A stretch of 64,000 nucleotides of DNA from NCBI GenBank assembly GCA_030068525.1, contig JASJOS010000004.1, forward strand, positions 310,001 to 374,000, in the 5' to 3' direction. The notes beneath the pieces were generated by a model. It did not search any database. It saw nothing but the letters and a program-made list of their open reading frames with translations, and was not told the DNA's origin. The DNA is from Xanthocytophaga flava (GTDB lineage Bacteria; Bacteroidota; Bacteroidia; Cytophagales; 172606-1). The translations under genes and the position numbers were made by a program. The stretch's first letter is position 1. Each line of letters starts with the position of its first letter. This document shows positions 1 through 8,877 of this stretch, piece by piece.

Positions 1-133
1 GGAGCTAGTGGAAGAACAATGTAAGTGACAATAAAGAAACGAAGAAAGGGGGATCGCAAAAATTACCCCAAGCCCGCACTTTCAAAAGCATAGGCTTGGG
101 TTTTATTCACATCCAAAATTCGGGATGACTCAT
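1..133 (-). repeat. Partial copy of MITE-like repeat family A
   Basis: The right end carries the family terminus (GGGATGACTCAT, ending at 133) and the terminal hairpin, whose arms CCCAAGCC and GGCTTGGG lie near 68-103. The rest of the element is cut off by the window edge or by deletion. It abuts a decayed amidase fragment that starts at 134. Full relatives lie at 11859-12234, 42682-43101 and 45500-45852. Confidence 0.7.
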
Positions 134-240
134 TTTTCCAGGCATGTTTGTAATAGCATTCATACCCAAAGGATCATGCCATTCGATGGCATGATCTCGA
201 ATGCCTGGCTGCTTGGGTTGAGAATGAGCAAAAGACTTTA
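134..240 (-). pseudogene. Remnant of an amidase-like gene 3' end (copy 1)
   Basis: Reverse-strand translation resembles the last ~30 residues of the better preserved fragment at 8878-9053 (key residues GI..H.IEWHDP, then GYE.YYK.AW). A single-base deletion around the DP-GYE junction shifts the frame, and the end runs into repeat family A. No upstream part of the gene is present. The parent family is probably a peptidoglycan amidase or peptidase, as judged from copy 3. Confidence 0.55.
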
Positions 241-278
241 GAGCCCTTTTTTAGTTCGCCAGGTTATTCGGAAATGTA

Positions 279-1019
279 TTACAATCCCGCATTGAACTTC
301 TCTATAGCCTCTACCGGATTAGCGAAATAATCAGCTCGCTGTTGAGCAGTAGCTCCTACATAAATCTCGTATTGGTCTGTCTGCATACCTTTTAGTAGCG
401 CTTCGGCCACTACTTGTGGGTGCATACCATTGGAACCTCCCATATCCTTGGTAGCTTCTGTATCGACCAGAGAAGGCATTACTTCAAACACCTTTATCGA
501 ACTATCCTTGCCTAACGTATGTCTCAACGCTACTGTATGAGAATGCAATGCTGCTTTTGCATCTGAATACGTAGGCAAAAGTATCAAGGGATGGAAGGTT
601 ACATTGGACGTAATATTCACAATGGCGGCTTCGGATTGTTGGCTTAAAACCGGAAGTAGCTTTTCAGTAAGCAAAAGTGGGGCAAAATAATTTACCTCAA
701 ATTCCTGCTTCGCTTTTTGGAAGGCCCCTGCCTGTTCACCAAGTTTATAGAGATTGGCTACACCGGCATTATTAACCAATACACTGAGTGTAGGATATTC
801 CTGCTGAATTCTGGTAACCAGCTTTTCAATATCAGCCTCACGGGTGACATCACAGGCAATGGCTGTTATGCCCAGCTTTTCACCGGCTTTTTTGATTTTG
901 TCTGCATTACGACCTGCAATAATAACGGTATTGCCTTGCTGTTTCAGTAGTTTGGCAATTTCGTATCCAATACCAGAGCCGCCACCAGTAACCAGAATAG
1001 TTTTATTTGTAATATTCAT
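279..1019 (-). CDS. SDR family NAD(P)-dependent oxidoreductase
   Basis: A 246-residue short-chain dehydrogenase/reductase of classical length. The N-terminal Rossmann motif TGGGSGIG lies at 11-18, NNAG at 83-86, a candidate catalytic Ser at 138, and the YxxxK pair at Tyr151 and Lys155. These residues support an NAD(P)(H)-dependent carbonyl or alcohol oxidoreductase in the cytoplasm; the substrate cannot be read from the sequence. It is the third of three co-directional genes after the nitroreductase (1516-2145) and the ABM protein (1166-1462), 146 bp downstream of the latter. It may belong to the same HxlR-linked redox-stress set, although that spacer is long enough for its own promoter. The overall style resembles DltE-like SDRs, but this is a loose assignment. 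Confidence 0.93.
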   Translation of the reverse strand: MNITNKTILVTGGGSGIGYEIAKLLKQQGNTVIIAGRNADKIKKAGEKLGITAIACDVTREADIEKLVTRIQQEYPTLSVLVNNAGVANLYKLGEQAGAFQKAKQEFEVNYFAPLLLTEKLLPVLSQQSEAAIVNITSNVTFHPLILLPTYSDAKAALHSHTVALRHTLGKDSSIKVFEVMPSLVDTEATKDMGGSNGMHPQVVAEALLKGMQTDQYEIYVGATAQQRADYFANPVEAIEKFNAGL

Positions 1020-1165
1020 TTTGTGTTATAGTTAAATTGAGTAATAGATAATTGTTTAAGTAAGTAGTTGTACGCCTGCTATTTAGTAAGGCATACAACT
1101 ACTGAACTGCCATCATCCAGCAGATACTAATTTGGAATTAGAAAAGGTAGATGGTGATTGTATGT

Positions 1166-1462
1166 TTATAGTTCCTGTAAAGTTCTACTAACGGGTTTTC
1201 CTGCCAGCTTTCCTTGTAGTCCTGCAAAGAATTCTTTGGTATAGGAGGCATTCATATGTATATCAAAAGCTTCCCTAGAAGCAAATACTTCAAAGAAGAT
1301 AAGCGTAGTAGGATCATCTGCTTTTGAGGTTTGATAAAAGGCTTCACATCCAGGCTCTTTCAATGTGGGCAGTAAGGTAGCGGCTGCAAGTGCTTTCACT
1401 TCTGACAGGTAATCGGGTAACACCGATACTTCTGCCTGTATGATATATTTTGTCTGGCTCAT
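1166..1462 (-). CDS. Antibiotic biosynthesis monooxygenase (ABM) domain protein, putative quinol monooxygenase
   Basis: A 98-residue single-domain protein of the dimeric alpha-beta ABM fold. The N-terminal strand (KYIIQAEVSV), the mid-section PGCEAF and the following strand (TLIFFEVFASREAFDIHM) match the usual ABM pattern, and the length is typical of YgiN-type quinol monooxygenases. These are cofactor-free cytoplasmic enzymes acting on quinols or related aromatics. It sits 53 bp downstream of a nitroreductase gene on the same strand, a frequent pairing in quinone or electrophile stress operons. Function beyond the fold is inferred from family and context. Two copies of the palindrome TCTGATCAGA (1480-1489 and 1511-1520) lie just upstream. 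Confidence 0.88.
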   Translation of the reverse strand: MSQTKYIIQAEVSVLPDYLSEVKALAAATLLPTLKEPGCEAFYQTSKADDPTTLIFFEVFASREAFDIHMNASYTKEFFAGLQGKLAGKPVSRTLQEL

Positions 1463-1515
1463 AGTGTACGAATTACGGGTCTGATCAGATAAATTTGCTA
1501 ATCAAACATGTCTGA

Positions 1516-2145
1516 TCAGATTGTGATGAATAACTCTTCTTTGGTTTTGCGAACTTTGGGAATCGTTGCAAATTCATCTTCTGACGAGCGGTAGCCCAGC
1601 GCAAAAAGTAAGGTAGTTTTCAGATTTTTTTCTTTAAGTCCCAGAATCTGATCCACCTGAGCACGGTCAAATCCTTCCATGGGTGAGGCGTCAATACCTG
1701 CTTCTGCGGCTGCGCTAACCAATACACCAACAGCCAGAAATGCCTGTTTTTCAGCCCATTCAATTTTTTGCTCTGCAGATAATAAACTGAGTTTGGAATT
1801 CACAAAAGTTTCCCTTGCCTCAAGATTTTTACGCTCCGTATTTCGGGCAACAGCAGCTTTATCAATATACTTTTTCACTGTGCTTTCATCAATGTCAGTC
1901 TGGACAGTGACGGCCAGTACATAGGCTCCCGTTGTGATTTGTGGTTGACCAAAGGCAGCTCTGCTGATTTGTTCGAGAACAGCCGGATCTTGCAGAATGA
2001 AAAAAGTATACGGCTGCAATCCGTAAGATGATGGTGACAGTTGTAAGGTAGTGATCAGATCGTCAAACTGTTCAGGGCTTATTTTTCTGGAAGTATCATA
2101 CTTCTTGGTGGCATAACGCCACTGGAATGCTTTTACAAGTGACAT
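1516..2145 (-). CDS. Nitroreductase family protein (NfsB-like NAD(P)H oxidoreductase)
   Basis: A 209-residue FMN-dependent nitroreductase. The N-terminal FMN phosphate-binding pattern RYATKKYD lies at 10-17, followed by the PSSYGLQPY segment (38-46) typical of the NfsB/YdgI branch, a PMEGFD motif in the C-terminal half and a closing ALGYRS segment. The family reduces quinones, nitroaromatics and similar electrophiles with NAD(P)H as a cytoplasmic homodimer. It is divergent from the HxlR gene at 2252. Two identical palindromes in the 106-bp spacer probably form the regulator's operator, so electrophile-induced expression is likely by inference. It heads a likely operon with the ABM gene. Confidence 0.95.
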   Translation of the reverse strand: MSLVKAFQWRYATKKYDTSRKISPEQFDDLITTLQLSPSSYGLQPYTFFILQDPAVLEQISRAAFGQPQITTGAYVLAVTVQTDIDESTVKKYIDKAAVARNTERKNLEARETFVNSKLSLLSAEQKIEWAEKQAFLAVGVLVSAAAEAGIDASPMEGFDRAQVDQILGLKEKNLKTTLLFALGYRSSEDEFATIPKVRKTKEELFITI

Positions 2146-2180
2146 ACATTTGGTGAGTTACTAACTATTTTATATTTTTA

Positions 2181-2232
2181 CTTGCAAATTGCAAGCAAAA
2201 AAAGGTAAAACATTCAACTTGCAATTTGCAAG
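2181..2232. promoter_or_regulatory. Twin palindromes, probable HxlR operator
   Basis: Two perfect 7-1-7 palindromes, CTTGCAAATTGCAAG (2181-2195) and CTTGCAATTTGCAAG (2218-2232), lie 37 bp apart centre to centre in the divergent spacer between the nitroreductase and hxlR-type genes. Dimeric winged-helix HxlR proteins bind such sites in the spacer next to their own gene. Binding itself is inferred. The second site covers an upstream in-frame start of the regulator ORF, which argues for translation starting at 2252. Confidence 0.75.
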
Positions 2233-2251
2233 TATTTTCACAACTATTTTT

Positions 2252-2674
2252 ATGAAAGAGATAAAAACCCGTTCAGGATGTCCGGTGAGTTACACACTGG
2301 ATTTTTTAGGTGATAAATGGACACTCTTGATTCTGAGAGACATGGTCATTAGTGATAAGTCGACCTATGGCGAATTTCTAGCCTCCGAAGAAAAAATTGC
2401 AACCAATATTCTCGCGGACCGGCTTACTATGCTGGAGCAGTATGGTTTTGTCACCAAAAAGGTGTCTCCTGACAAAAAATCTAAACTGCTTTACAATCTC
2501 ACTGAAAAAGGGATTGCACTGGTTCCGATTATAATGGAAATGGGAATCTGGGGATCTGTATTCAATCCGCCAGGCTTGAATAAACAACTACTGGATCAGC
2601 TTACAACAGACAAGGATGGAACCATCCGGAATTTCCAGCAAAAGTTGAAAGATCGTCTTCTCCAGGCCTCATAG
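2252..2674 (+). CDS. HxlR family winged-helix transcriptional regulator
   Basis: A 140-residue regulator from the chosen ATG at 2252. An earlier in-frame start at 2189 lies inside the palindromic operator, and the extra residues do not resemble the family. The signature SGCPVSYTLDFLGDKW starts near residue 8 and places a Cys at residue 10, the position that acts as a thiol redox sensor in YodB/HypR-type members. The winged-helix segment (LRDM through NILADRLTMLEQYG) follows. By family knowledge and context it probably represses the divergent nitroreductase operon and itself until quinones or other electrophiles modify the Cys. The PLP gene follows 50 bp downstream and may be cotranscribed. 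Confidence 0.93.
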   Translation: MKEIKTRSGCPVSYTLDFLGDKWTLLILRDMVISDKSTYGEFLASEEKIATNILADRLTMLEQYGFVTKKVSPDKKSKLLYNLTEKGIALVPIIMEMGIWGSVFNPPGLNKQLLDQLTTDKDGTIRNFQQKLKDRLLQAS

Positions 2675-2724
2675 CCAATGGCCGATCTGGATTTTATTCT
2701 ATATCTCTATTATTTCAATACACT

Positions 2725-3969
2725 ATGAACAGTCAAAAAGGGTTTACTACCCGTACACTACATTCGGATCGGTTAGCAAAACCTGAATTTGGAGCCTTAC
2801 ACCAGCCAGTACACAATGCCGTTACCTGGGGATATGAACAGGTAGAGGACTTAGTAAATGTATTTCAGAATAAGGCAAAAGGATATGCTTATTCACGGCA
2901 AGGAAATCCAACGGTTAGCGCTCTGGAGCACAAAATCACACAAATGGAGCAGGGTCTAGCCACAGTTGCATTTGCTACAGGTATGGCGGCTGTATCAGCT
3001 ACATTGCTTGCTTTACTGAAAGCGGGAGACCATATAATTGCCAGTTCGTATTTATTTGGCAATACCCGTAGCCTGATGCAAACCTTTATGGGGATGGGCC
3101 TGCAGATCAGTTTTGTTGATGCTACTGATGGAGAGCAGATCAAGGATGCCTACCAGCCAAATACCCGAATGGTTTTTGTAGAAACCATTGCCAACCCTGC
3201 CACACAAATAGCTGATCTGGCAGTGATTGGGATGTTTTGCCAGGAAAAGGGGCTGGTTTATGTAGTAGATAATACAATGGCTTCTCCCTATCTGTTTTCT
3301 CCCAAAGCAGTACAGGCAAGTCTGATTATTCACTCGCTGACTAAATACATTGGCGGACATGGAAATGCGTTGGGTGGCAGTGTCACTGACACAGGGCTTT
3401 ATCACTGGGAGAGATTTCCTAACATTGCGCCCATTTTACGGGAACAGATAAAATCAGAACTAGTAGGCATTACACAAATCCGAAAAAGGGGACTGCGTGA
3501 CAGTGGAGGAACCTTATCACCTGAAGCCGCTCACCATCTCTCAGTTGGCTCTGAAACGCTGGCTTTACGAATGGAGCGAGCCTGTAGTAATGCGATGGCT
3601 CTGGCTGAATACCTGCAAAGCCAGCCACTGATTGCTAAAGTATATTATCCAGGCTTGAGCAATCATCCTCAACATACGCTGGCCACTCAACTGTTCAAGC
3701 ATCCCGGCGCGCTGATGAGTTTTGCCTTACAGGATCAGGTAGATTGTCTGGCTTTTCTGAACCAGTTGCAACTGGTTATCAAATCGAGTAATCTGGGAGA
3801 TACGCGAACACTTGCCATACCAGTGGCGCAAACGATCTTTTATGAATTAGGTGCTGAACGACGGGCTGAGATGCAAATTCCGGAGTCTATGATCCGTTTA
3901 TCAGTGGGCATAGAAGATATTGAAGATCTTATTGGTGACTTTGAACAGGCATTTGGCAAAATGGCTTGA
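2725..3969 (+). CDS. Cys/Met-metabolism PLP-dependent enzyme (cystathionine gamma-synthase/lyase family)
   Basis: A 414-residue fold-type I PLP enzyme. The substrate and PLP-phosphate region YAYSRQGNPT lies at 54-63, the FATGMAA loop at 83-89, the cofactor-binding Asp at 182 (VVDNT) and the Schiff-base Lys at 207 within SLTKYIGGHG. The family covers cystathionine gamma-synthase, cystathionine lyases, methionine gamma-lyase and O-acetylhomoserine sulfhydrylase; the sequence alone does not decide between them. It lies 50 bp downstream of the HxlR gene on the same strand and may be read through from it. A hairpin follows at 4004-4037. Confidence 0.94.
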   Translation: MNSQKGFTTRTLHSDRLAKPEFGALHQPVHNAVTWGYEQVEDLVNVFQNKAKGYAYSRQGNPTVSALEHKITQMEQGLATVAFATGMAAVSATLLALLKAGDHIIASSYLFGNTRSLMQTFMGMGLQISFVDATDGEQIKDAYQPNTRMVFVETIANPATQIADLAVIGMFCQEKGLVYVVDNTMASPYLFSPKAVQASLIIHSLTKYIGGHGNALGGSVTDTGLYHWERFPNIAPILREQIKSELVGITQIRKRGLRDSGGTLSPEAAHHLSVGSETLALRMERACSNAMALAEYLQSQPLIAKVYYPGLSNHPQHTLATQLFKHPGALMSFALQDQVDCLAFLNQLQLVIKSSNLGDTRTLAIPVAQTIFYELGAERRAEMQIPESMIRLSVGIEDIEDLIGDFEQAFGKMA

Positions 3970-4003
3970 CTTACCCAAAAACACATCCATATATAACTCA
4001 GGA

Positions 4004-4037
4004 AACAAGAGGCTACTGTACACTGTAACCTCTTGTT
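4004..4037 (+). terminator. Hairpin downstream of the PLP enzyme gene
   Basis: The arms AACAAGAGG (4004-4012) and CCTCTTGTT (4029-4037) pair perfectly around a 16-nt loop, 34 bp after the stop codon. No long T-run follows, so termination is likely but not certain. Confidence 0.5.
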
Positions 4038-4039
4038 CA

Positions 4040-4150
4040 TTACTTTATCCACACTTGTTTAAAATAGCGTTCATAGCCAAACGGATCACGCCACTCAATG
4101 GTATATTCCGGAATGCCTGGCTGCTTAAGCCATGACGGATTTACGCCTTT
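4040..4150 (-). pseudogene. Remnant of an amidase-like gene 3' end (copy 2)
   Basis: The reverse strand encodes the last ~33 residues of the family in frame: PSWLKQPGIPEYTIEWRDP, then GYERYFKQVW and a stop at 4040-4042. Nothing upstream belongs to the gene, because the histidine kinase gene ends at 4149. It is nearly the same segment as the fragments at 134-240 and 8878-9053. Confidence 0.7.
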
Positions 4151-5366
4151 AATTCTGAGTCAGGGGAAGGATGATAGAAAAAGTAGTTCCTTTATCTGGT
4201 TCGGAATTTACACTAATACTGCCTTGGTGACTACGCACAATCTTGCGACAATAAGCAAGGCTTATATTGCTACTTTCAGATGCCTGGTCATAGGATAGAG
4301 GATTCAATACATCAAAAATTTTTTCCTGTTGCCATTGGCTTATTCCTATACCATTATCCTTTACCTGAATTTCAACGAATTTTGCTCCTTCTAATGGTGG
4401 TACCACACTGATATGGACTTTGACTTGTTGTTCTGGCTGAGAAAAGCGAATAGCATTACGGATTAAAAATACAAACAGTTGAATCATTTGCTCAGGTACT
4501 GCTTCAATAACAGGCAAATTATCCCATGTTATCACTATAGACCTTTGCTTTAGTTCCATTTCAAGGTCAACCAGTGTTTCCTGAACCAATTGATTTAAAT
4601 TAACTTTTGCAAAATCCTGTCGTTTATAGGTAAAATCCGAATACCGTGACAAATCTGCTACTATTTCAGTGAATCGTAGGGCTTTTTCGTTCACTTTCAA
4701 TGCCAGTGTCTTTGCCTTCTCATTTTGGTTTTGTTCAGTAGCCGTAACAAGCATGGTAGTAAACATGCGAAGCTGACGCAGAGGCTCTCTCAGGTTATGA
4801 CTGGTAATGAATTCGTACTGGCGTATTTCATCCTGTGCGTCATTTACTTGTCGGTTTAGATTGTCGATACGGGTATTACCCTGTTCAAGGAGTTCAACAC
4901 TTTGCAGGTAAAATGCAATCAGGTCGGAAAACAAATTGAACATACCGATTGTTGTCTGATTATTTAGCAGCGCAGGTTTGGGATCAATAGCACACAAAGT
5001 CCCAAAAAACTCTCCGTTTTTGAGGCGGATTGGCACTGAGATGTAACTCTCAAATCCATATAGTTTGGGTGTATGGTGATTCCGGAAATACTCATCTTCT
5101 GCTACATGGTCTATCACAACAGATTGATTATCGTGACGTACCTCGTTACAAATAGTCGTTTGGATAGGTAGCTCTTCACCTGATTTAAGTCCAAATGCAA
5201 TTTCATCGTGTACACTGCAAGCAATCCAGTGTTTCTCAGTCACTCGGGCCACAGCCGCAAATCCCATACCCGTACTCCGGCAGATGACTTCCAGCATGTT
5301 TGGAATAATGGGGATTTGCTTTACCCTTTCTACGTCAGCTTTTAGGTGGCTTAGCTCACTCTTCAT
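4149..5366 (-). CDS. GAF domain sensor histidine kinase
   Basis: A 405-residue cytoplasmic kinase with no membrane segment. A GAF domain occupies about residues 15-160 (core FESYISVPIRLKNGEFFGTL at 105-124), followed by a short coiled coil. The dimerisation/phosphoacceptor helix has an atypical H-box, SHNLREPLRQL with the phospho-His at 190, and the HATPase domain has N304 (RNAIRFS), DNGIG at 337-341 and a C-terminal GTTFSIILPL. GAF-HK proteins of this kind often sense a small ligand or light and pass phosphate to a separate response regulator. None is adjacent, so it is an orphan kinase. The 3' end abuts an amidase remnant. Confidence 0.93.
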   Translation of the reverse strand: MKSELSHLKADVERVKQIPIIPNMLEVICRSTGMGFAAVARVTEKHWIACSVHDEIAFGLKSGEELPIQTTICNEVRHDNQSVVIDHVAEDEYFRNHHTPKLYGFESYISVPIRLKNGEFFGTLCAIDPKPALLNNQTTIGMFNLFSDLIAFYLQSVELLEQGNTRIDNLNRQVNDAQDEIRQYEFITSHNLREPLRQLRMFTTMLVTATEQNQNEKAKTLALKVNEKALRFTEIVADLSRYSDFTYKRQDFAKVNLNQLVQETLVDLEMELKQRSIVITWDNLPVIEAVPEQMIQLFVFLIRNAIRFSQPEQQVKVHISVVPPLEGAKFVEIQVKDNGIGISQWQQEKIFDVLNPLSYDQASESSNISLAYCRKIVRSHQGSISVNSEPDKGTTFSIILPLTQN

Positions 5367-6093
5367 TCTTAGTTGCCTATTTATAGTTTTACCTTTACGA
5401 TAGATGAATAATAAGATAGATTATTAACAAAAAGTAGAAATAATAGTTTGAAATCAATGGCTTAAAGATAAAGAGAATACTTTTAGAAAAGCCATTATTT
5501 CTCTCAGGTACTAATTTTTATTCATAGAATTGCGATTTTGGATATATCAATTCCAGAGAAAGAAAAGACAAAGTGTATTCTACTTTCAGGATAGTATATG
5601 CTTAAACATGGCAACGCCAATGTATACACCTTTGTTGAATTTTAGCCTTTAGTTTTGATATACCGGCTATCTTGATGTTGGAAGTATCTTGGCTAAGAGA
5701 GCTTGTCCCACTACGGTGGGATGGCGGCCAAATTCTATGTTATGTAGGATCTTTCATGGAGAAGAACCCTACTGTTGAAATAAAGGCTAGCAGTGAAACG
5801 AAAGCTTGTGTATCTATTCGGTTAACCAGCCAGAGAATGTACCCTGAGAAAGGAAACACACACAGGGCTGAGATTTTCCAGTTGTCTAACATAAACTAGA
5901 TATAGTCGTCTTACATATTTCAATCAACTCAAGCAGCGAATTCCTCAAAGATTTTATTTTTTCAAACCCTGACAACCTCCAGACAGGTAAATGCATTATA
6001 GCATATAAAAGGTAGATCTTCTACTACTTCTATACTTTCCTACGGCTATCCTATTTGCTTTGACAGCAGCAATACGATTTAAGAAAATAAACA
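5367..6093. other. 727-bp intergenic region, no gene recognised
   Basis: No convincing coding sequence is present. A short stable hairpin is visible at 5706-5721, where a six-base TCCCAC/GTGGGA stem is closed over a TACG tetraloop. The translation upstream of it on the plus strand (VSWLREL) weakly recalls the end of the XRE repressor at 26223-26462, but too weakly to call. Confidence 0.4.
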
Positions 6094-8709
6094 ATGAATA
6101 GAATCTATCTTTTTTTTCTACTACTTATCTGCCTGCCTACCTATTCGCTCAGGAGCCAGCATATTGGCTTGCTGAAAGGCCAAGTGTTAGATTCACTCAG
6201 TCAGCAGCCTTTAGCCTATGCACATGTAAAAATAAAAGATAAAGCCATAGGTGTACCGACTAACAGTGAAGGAAAGTTCTGCTTGCCAATTACAAAGCAG
6301 ATGAGAGATGACACGCTGATAGTTTCTTTGATGGGATATATCTCTACAAAAGTGGCCGTAAACGAGTTATTAGCGAAGGATTTTGCCACCTTTCTGCTGA
6401 AACAGAATACATTTGTACTGGAAGAAGTGGTGGTTGAAACAAAGAATGCAGAAAGCATTATAAAAGAAGTAGGCAGACGCATAAAAGATACTTTTCCTTC
6501 CAAGCCGTATGAGTTTGAAGGTTACTATCGAAATGCCTATCAGGAATTTGACACCTATGTAAAAGGCGTAGAAGTAGCCTTCAATGGCTTTGATGGCTAC
6601 TTTCATCAGCGTAGTGGGCATAGTGTAACGACCCTTAAGAAAAAAGAAAGCCCTGACTTTCGCAAATTCCGGTGGCGGCAAGCTCAGGGAAACCTTCCCT
6701 GGCATAGTCTGTGGCGTTTCAGGAGGCAGTATCATTATTTTTTCACCAATAAACAGTATCGTGACTATGACTGCTCTCTTGAAGATATCACCTATCTGGA
6801 AGGAGAAAAAGTATATAAACTCAATTTTGTACTAAAGGATAAATCCAAAAAAATCACAACATCCTGGGCTTTTATCCGGGCAAGGGATTATGCCATTTTA
6901 GAGATTGGTGGCAAAACGGATATGGTCAATCCCGAGAAGTTTCATTTAGCGGATACCTTGTTTATGGCTTATACAGGTGGTAGTGTACAGGTTAAATTTG
7001 CAGACTTTAAAGGCAAAATGTATCCCTCATATAGCAACACCCAGTATCTGCATCAGGTATATAATGGGCAGCTACTCCGGCAAGGAAACTTTACGATGAA
7101 TGAAGAGCTGATTATTCATCAGATTAACACAGAAGGCATACATAAGACCAAAAACAGTTTTGAACAAAGTCAGCAACAAATCATAGATGCTCTTCCTATG
7201 GACACATTATTCTGGAAGCAGTATACAAAGCCTGTAGAAACCCTTCTTTCCAGAAAAATAGAGCATGACCTTGCATGGCAGAGTAAAGCATTGGCTATCA
7301 CAGATAAAACTCAGGCAAACTACTATACCCCACATGCAGATAGTATTGCAGTAACTAGTATTGCGGTAGATAAACTGAGAGAAGATTTTACTTTGTTCCA
7401 AAACAGCCTGGAACAGGCACATCCTTCGCTATACCGTTATACATCAAAACAGAAATTGGACAGCCTGTTCCTGTCTACCTATCAAAGCCTGACAAGTCCT
7501 TTGTCAGAGATTGAGTTTTACAGACTGCTAACACCTATTATTGCTCAGATCCGATGCGGCCACACAGGCAGTTTGCCATCAAAAAAATATGAAGACAATT
7601 ACACTGCAAAAAAATTGTTTTTGCCTATTCAGACCACCTATACAGGTAGCAAGCTCTATGTAGTTAATATATATGATACCCAAAAAACAATTCCAGCAGG
7701 CAACGAAATTCTTTCCATCAATGGCCAGCCTGTGGAAGCGATTATTCAGCAGATACTTCCTCATCTGACTACAGACGGATTCAGTTTTACTTCAAAAAAT
7801 AAGCAACTGGCAAAGAATTTTGTAAAGCTATACAGCCTTTACATAGCCCATGCGGATACGTTTGAGATACTAAGCAGAAACAGGAAGGGATACACAGACA
7901 CCCTATATATACCAGCTATTTCTTACCAGACTTACTTGGCCTGGAACAGTTCAGGCAAAAAGGACAATACGCTCAGCTTTCCCGATACACAAACAGCACT
8001 ATTGAAAGTAACTTCTTTTACCGACACAGACACAGCACCTTTTAAAGACTGGACTGAGGATATATTTGATCAGTTGCGAAAGAGAAAGGTAAAGAATCTA
8101 ATCATAGATCTAAGAGGCAATGAAGGTGGTAGAGATGATTATGGTATGTATCTGCTCTCATTTCTGGTAAAATCGCCATTTACATATCAGCTCTCGCTGC
8201 AAGCAGCTACCAATCATTATTCTTTTCTTTCTCATACCAACCAGCACTCCTCATTTAACACTGTAATGGAGCAAATAGTGAAGAAAGATGCAGATGGAAA
8301 TTTTATGCTTTCCAAAACGCATCCTACACTCCAACTGACCTTACCCAGTGCAAAAAATCTTTTTACGGGCAAACTGTTTTTTCTCATTGACGGAGAGACA
8401 TTTTCAGCGGCAGCCGACTTTGCCGCCCTTGCCAGAGAACTGAAATTGGGTGTGTTTATAGGAGAGGAAACAGCAGGTGCTGCCGAAGGAAATACAAGTA
8501 ATGGGGAAATCCTGCTGACACTACCCAACTCGGCCATAAGAGTAGGTATTCCGCTCTTCCGGATTACCAATGCCATATCTTTCTCTCGTGCAACAGGCCG
8601 GGGTGTCCTTCCTGATTACCAGACTGAGTATACAATTGATGATTACCTAAATGCGGTAGACAAAGACCTGGAGTTTGTAAAGACTCTTATTCTAAAAGGT
8701 TATAAGTAG
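6094..8709 (+). CDS. Exported carboxypeptidase-regulatory domain/S41 peptidase fusion
   Basis: An 871-residue exported protein. A hydrophobic signal peptide (about 1-20) precedes a carboxypeptidase-D-regulatory-like domain (about 27-115; LKGQVLDS, AYAHVKIKD, GVPTNSEGKF, LEEVVV), as found in Bacteroidota TonB-dependent receptors. A DUF5686-like middle region (about 118-390) follows. The C-terminal tail-specific protease domain of family S41 starts near residue 426, with the nucleophile Ser771 in DGETFSAAADF followed by GEETAGAA. The expected site of action is the cell envelope; the substrate is unknown. The arrangement is unusual because the plug and barrel that normally follow such an N-terminus are replaced by a protease. 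It stands alone between long spacers. Confidence 0.88.
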   Translation: MNRIYLFFLLLICLPTYSLRSQHIGLLKGQVLDSLSQQPLAYAHVKIKDKAIGVPTNSEGKFCLPITKQMRDDTLIVSLMGYISTKVAVNELLAKDFATFLLKQNTFVLEEVVVETKNAESIIKEVGRRIKDTFPSKPYEFEGYYRNAYQEFDTYVKGVEVAFNGFDGYFHQRSGHSVTTLKKKESPDFRKFRWRQAQGNLPWHSLWRFRRQYHYFFTNKQYRDYDCSLEDITYLEGEKVYKLNFVLKDKSKKITTSWAFIRARDYAILEIGGKTDMVNPEKFHLADTLFMAYTGGSVQVKFADFKGKMYPSYSNTQYLHQVYNGQLLRQGNFTMNEELIIHQINTEGIHKTKNSFEQSQQQIIDALPMDTLFWKQYTKPVETLLSRKIEHDLAWQSKALAITDKTQANYYTPHADSIAVTSIAVDKLREDFTLFQNSLEQAHPSLYRYTSKQKLDSLFLSTYQSLTSPLSEIEFYRLLTPIIAQIRCGHTGSLPSKKYEDNYTAKKLFLPIQTTYTGSKLYVVNIYDTQKTIPAGNEILSINGQPVEAIIQQILPHLTTDGFSFTSKNKQLAKNFVKLYSLYIAHADTFEILSRNRKGYTDTLYIPAISYQTYLAWNSSGKKDNTLSFPDTQTALLKVTSFTDTDTAPFKDWTEDIFDQLRKRKVKNLIIDLRGNEGGRDDYGMYLLSFLVKSPFTYQLSLQAATNHYSFLSHTNQHSSFNTVMEQIVKKDADGNFMLSKTHPTLQLTLPSAKNLFTGKLFFLIDGETFSAAADFAALARELKLGVFIGEETAGAAEGNTSNGEILLTLPNSAIRVGIPLFRITNAISFSRATGRGVLPDYQTEYTIDDYLNAVDKDLEFVKTLILKGYK

Positions 8710-8877
8710 CTGTTTTTTTATTTAACGCTATGCTACTGTTGAAGTATAGCTAACAGCTATGGACTAAAAAAACAAGCATAGGCACAGCACAAACTATACC
8801 TTTCTAGCCTTTAGTAAGTATACTAAATAACTTTTATAAAAAAAGCATCAACTTTGGATAAGGTCGACACTTGTTCA
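8710..8877. other. Spacer after the S41 protease gene
   Basis: No gene is present. The A+T-rich spacer leads directly into an amidase remnant. Confidence 0.4.

Noticed and set aside
5672-5899. Small gene in the 5.4-6.1 kb spacer
   Set aside because: No family resemblance, an unusual composition and a hairpin inside it; similarity to the XRE tail is too weak.
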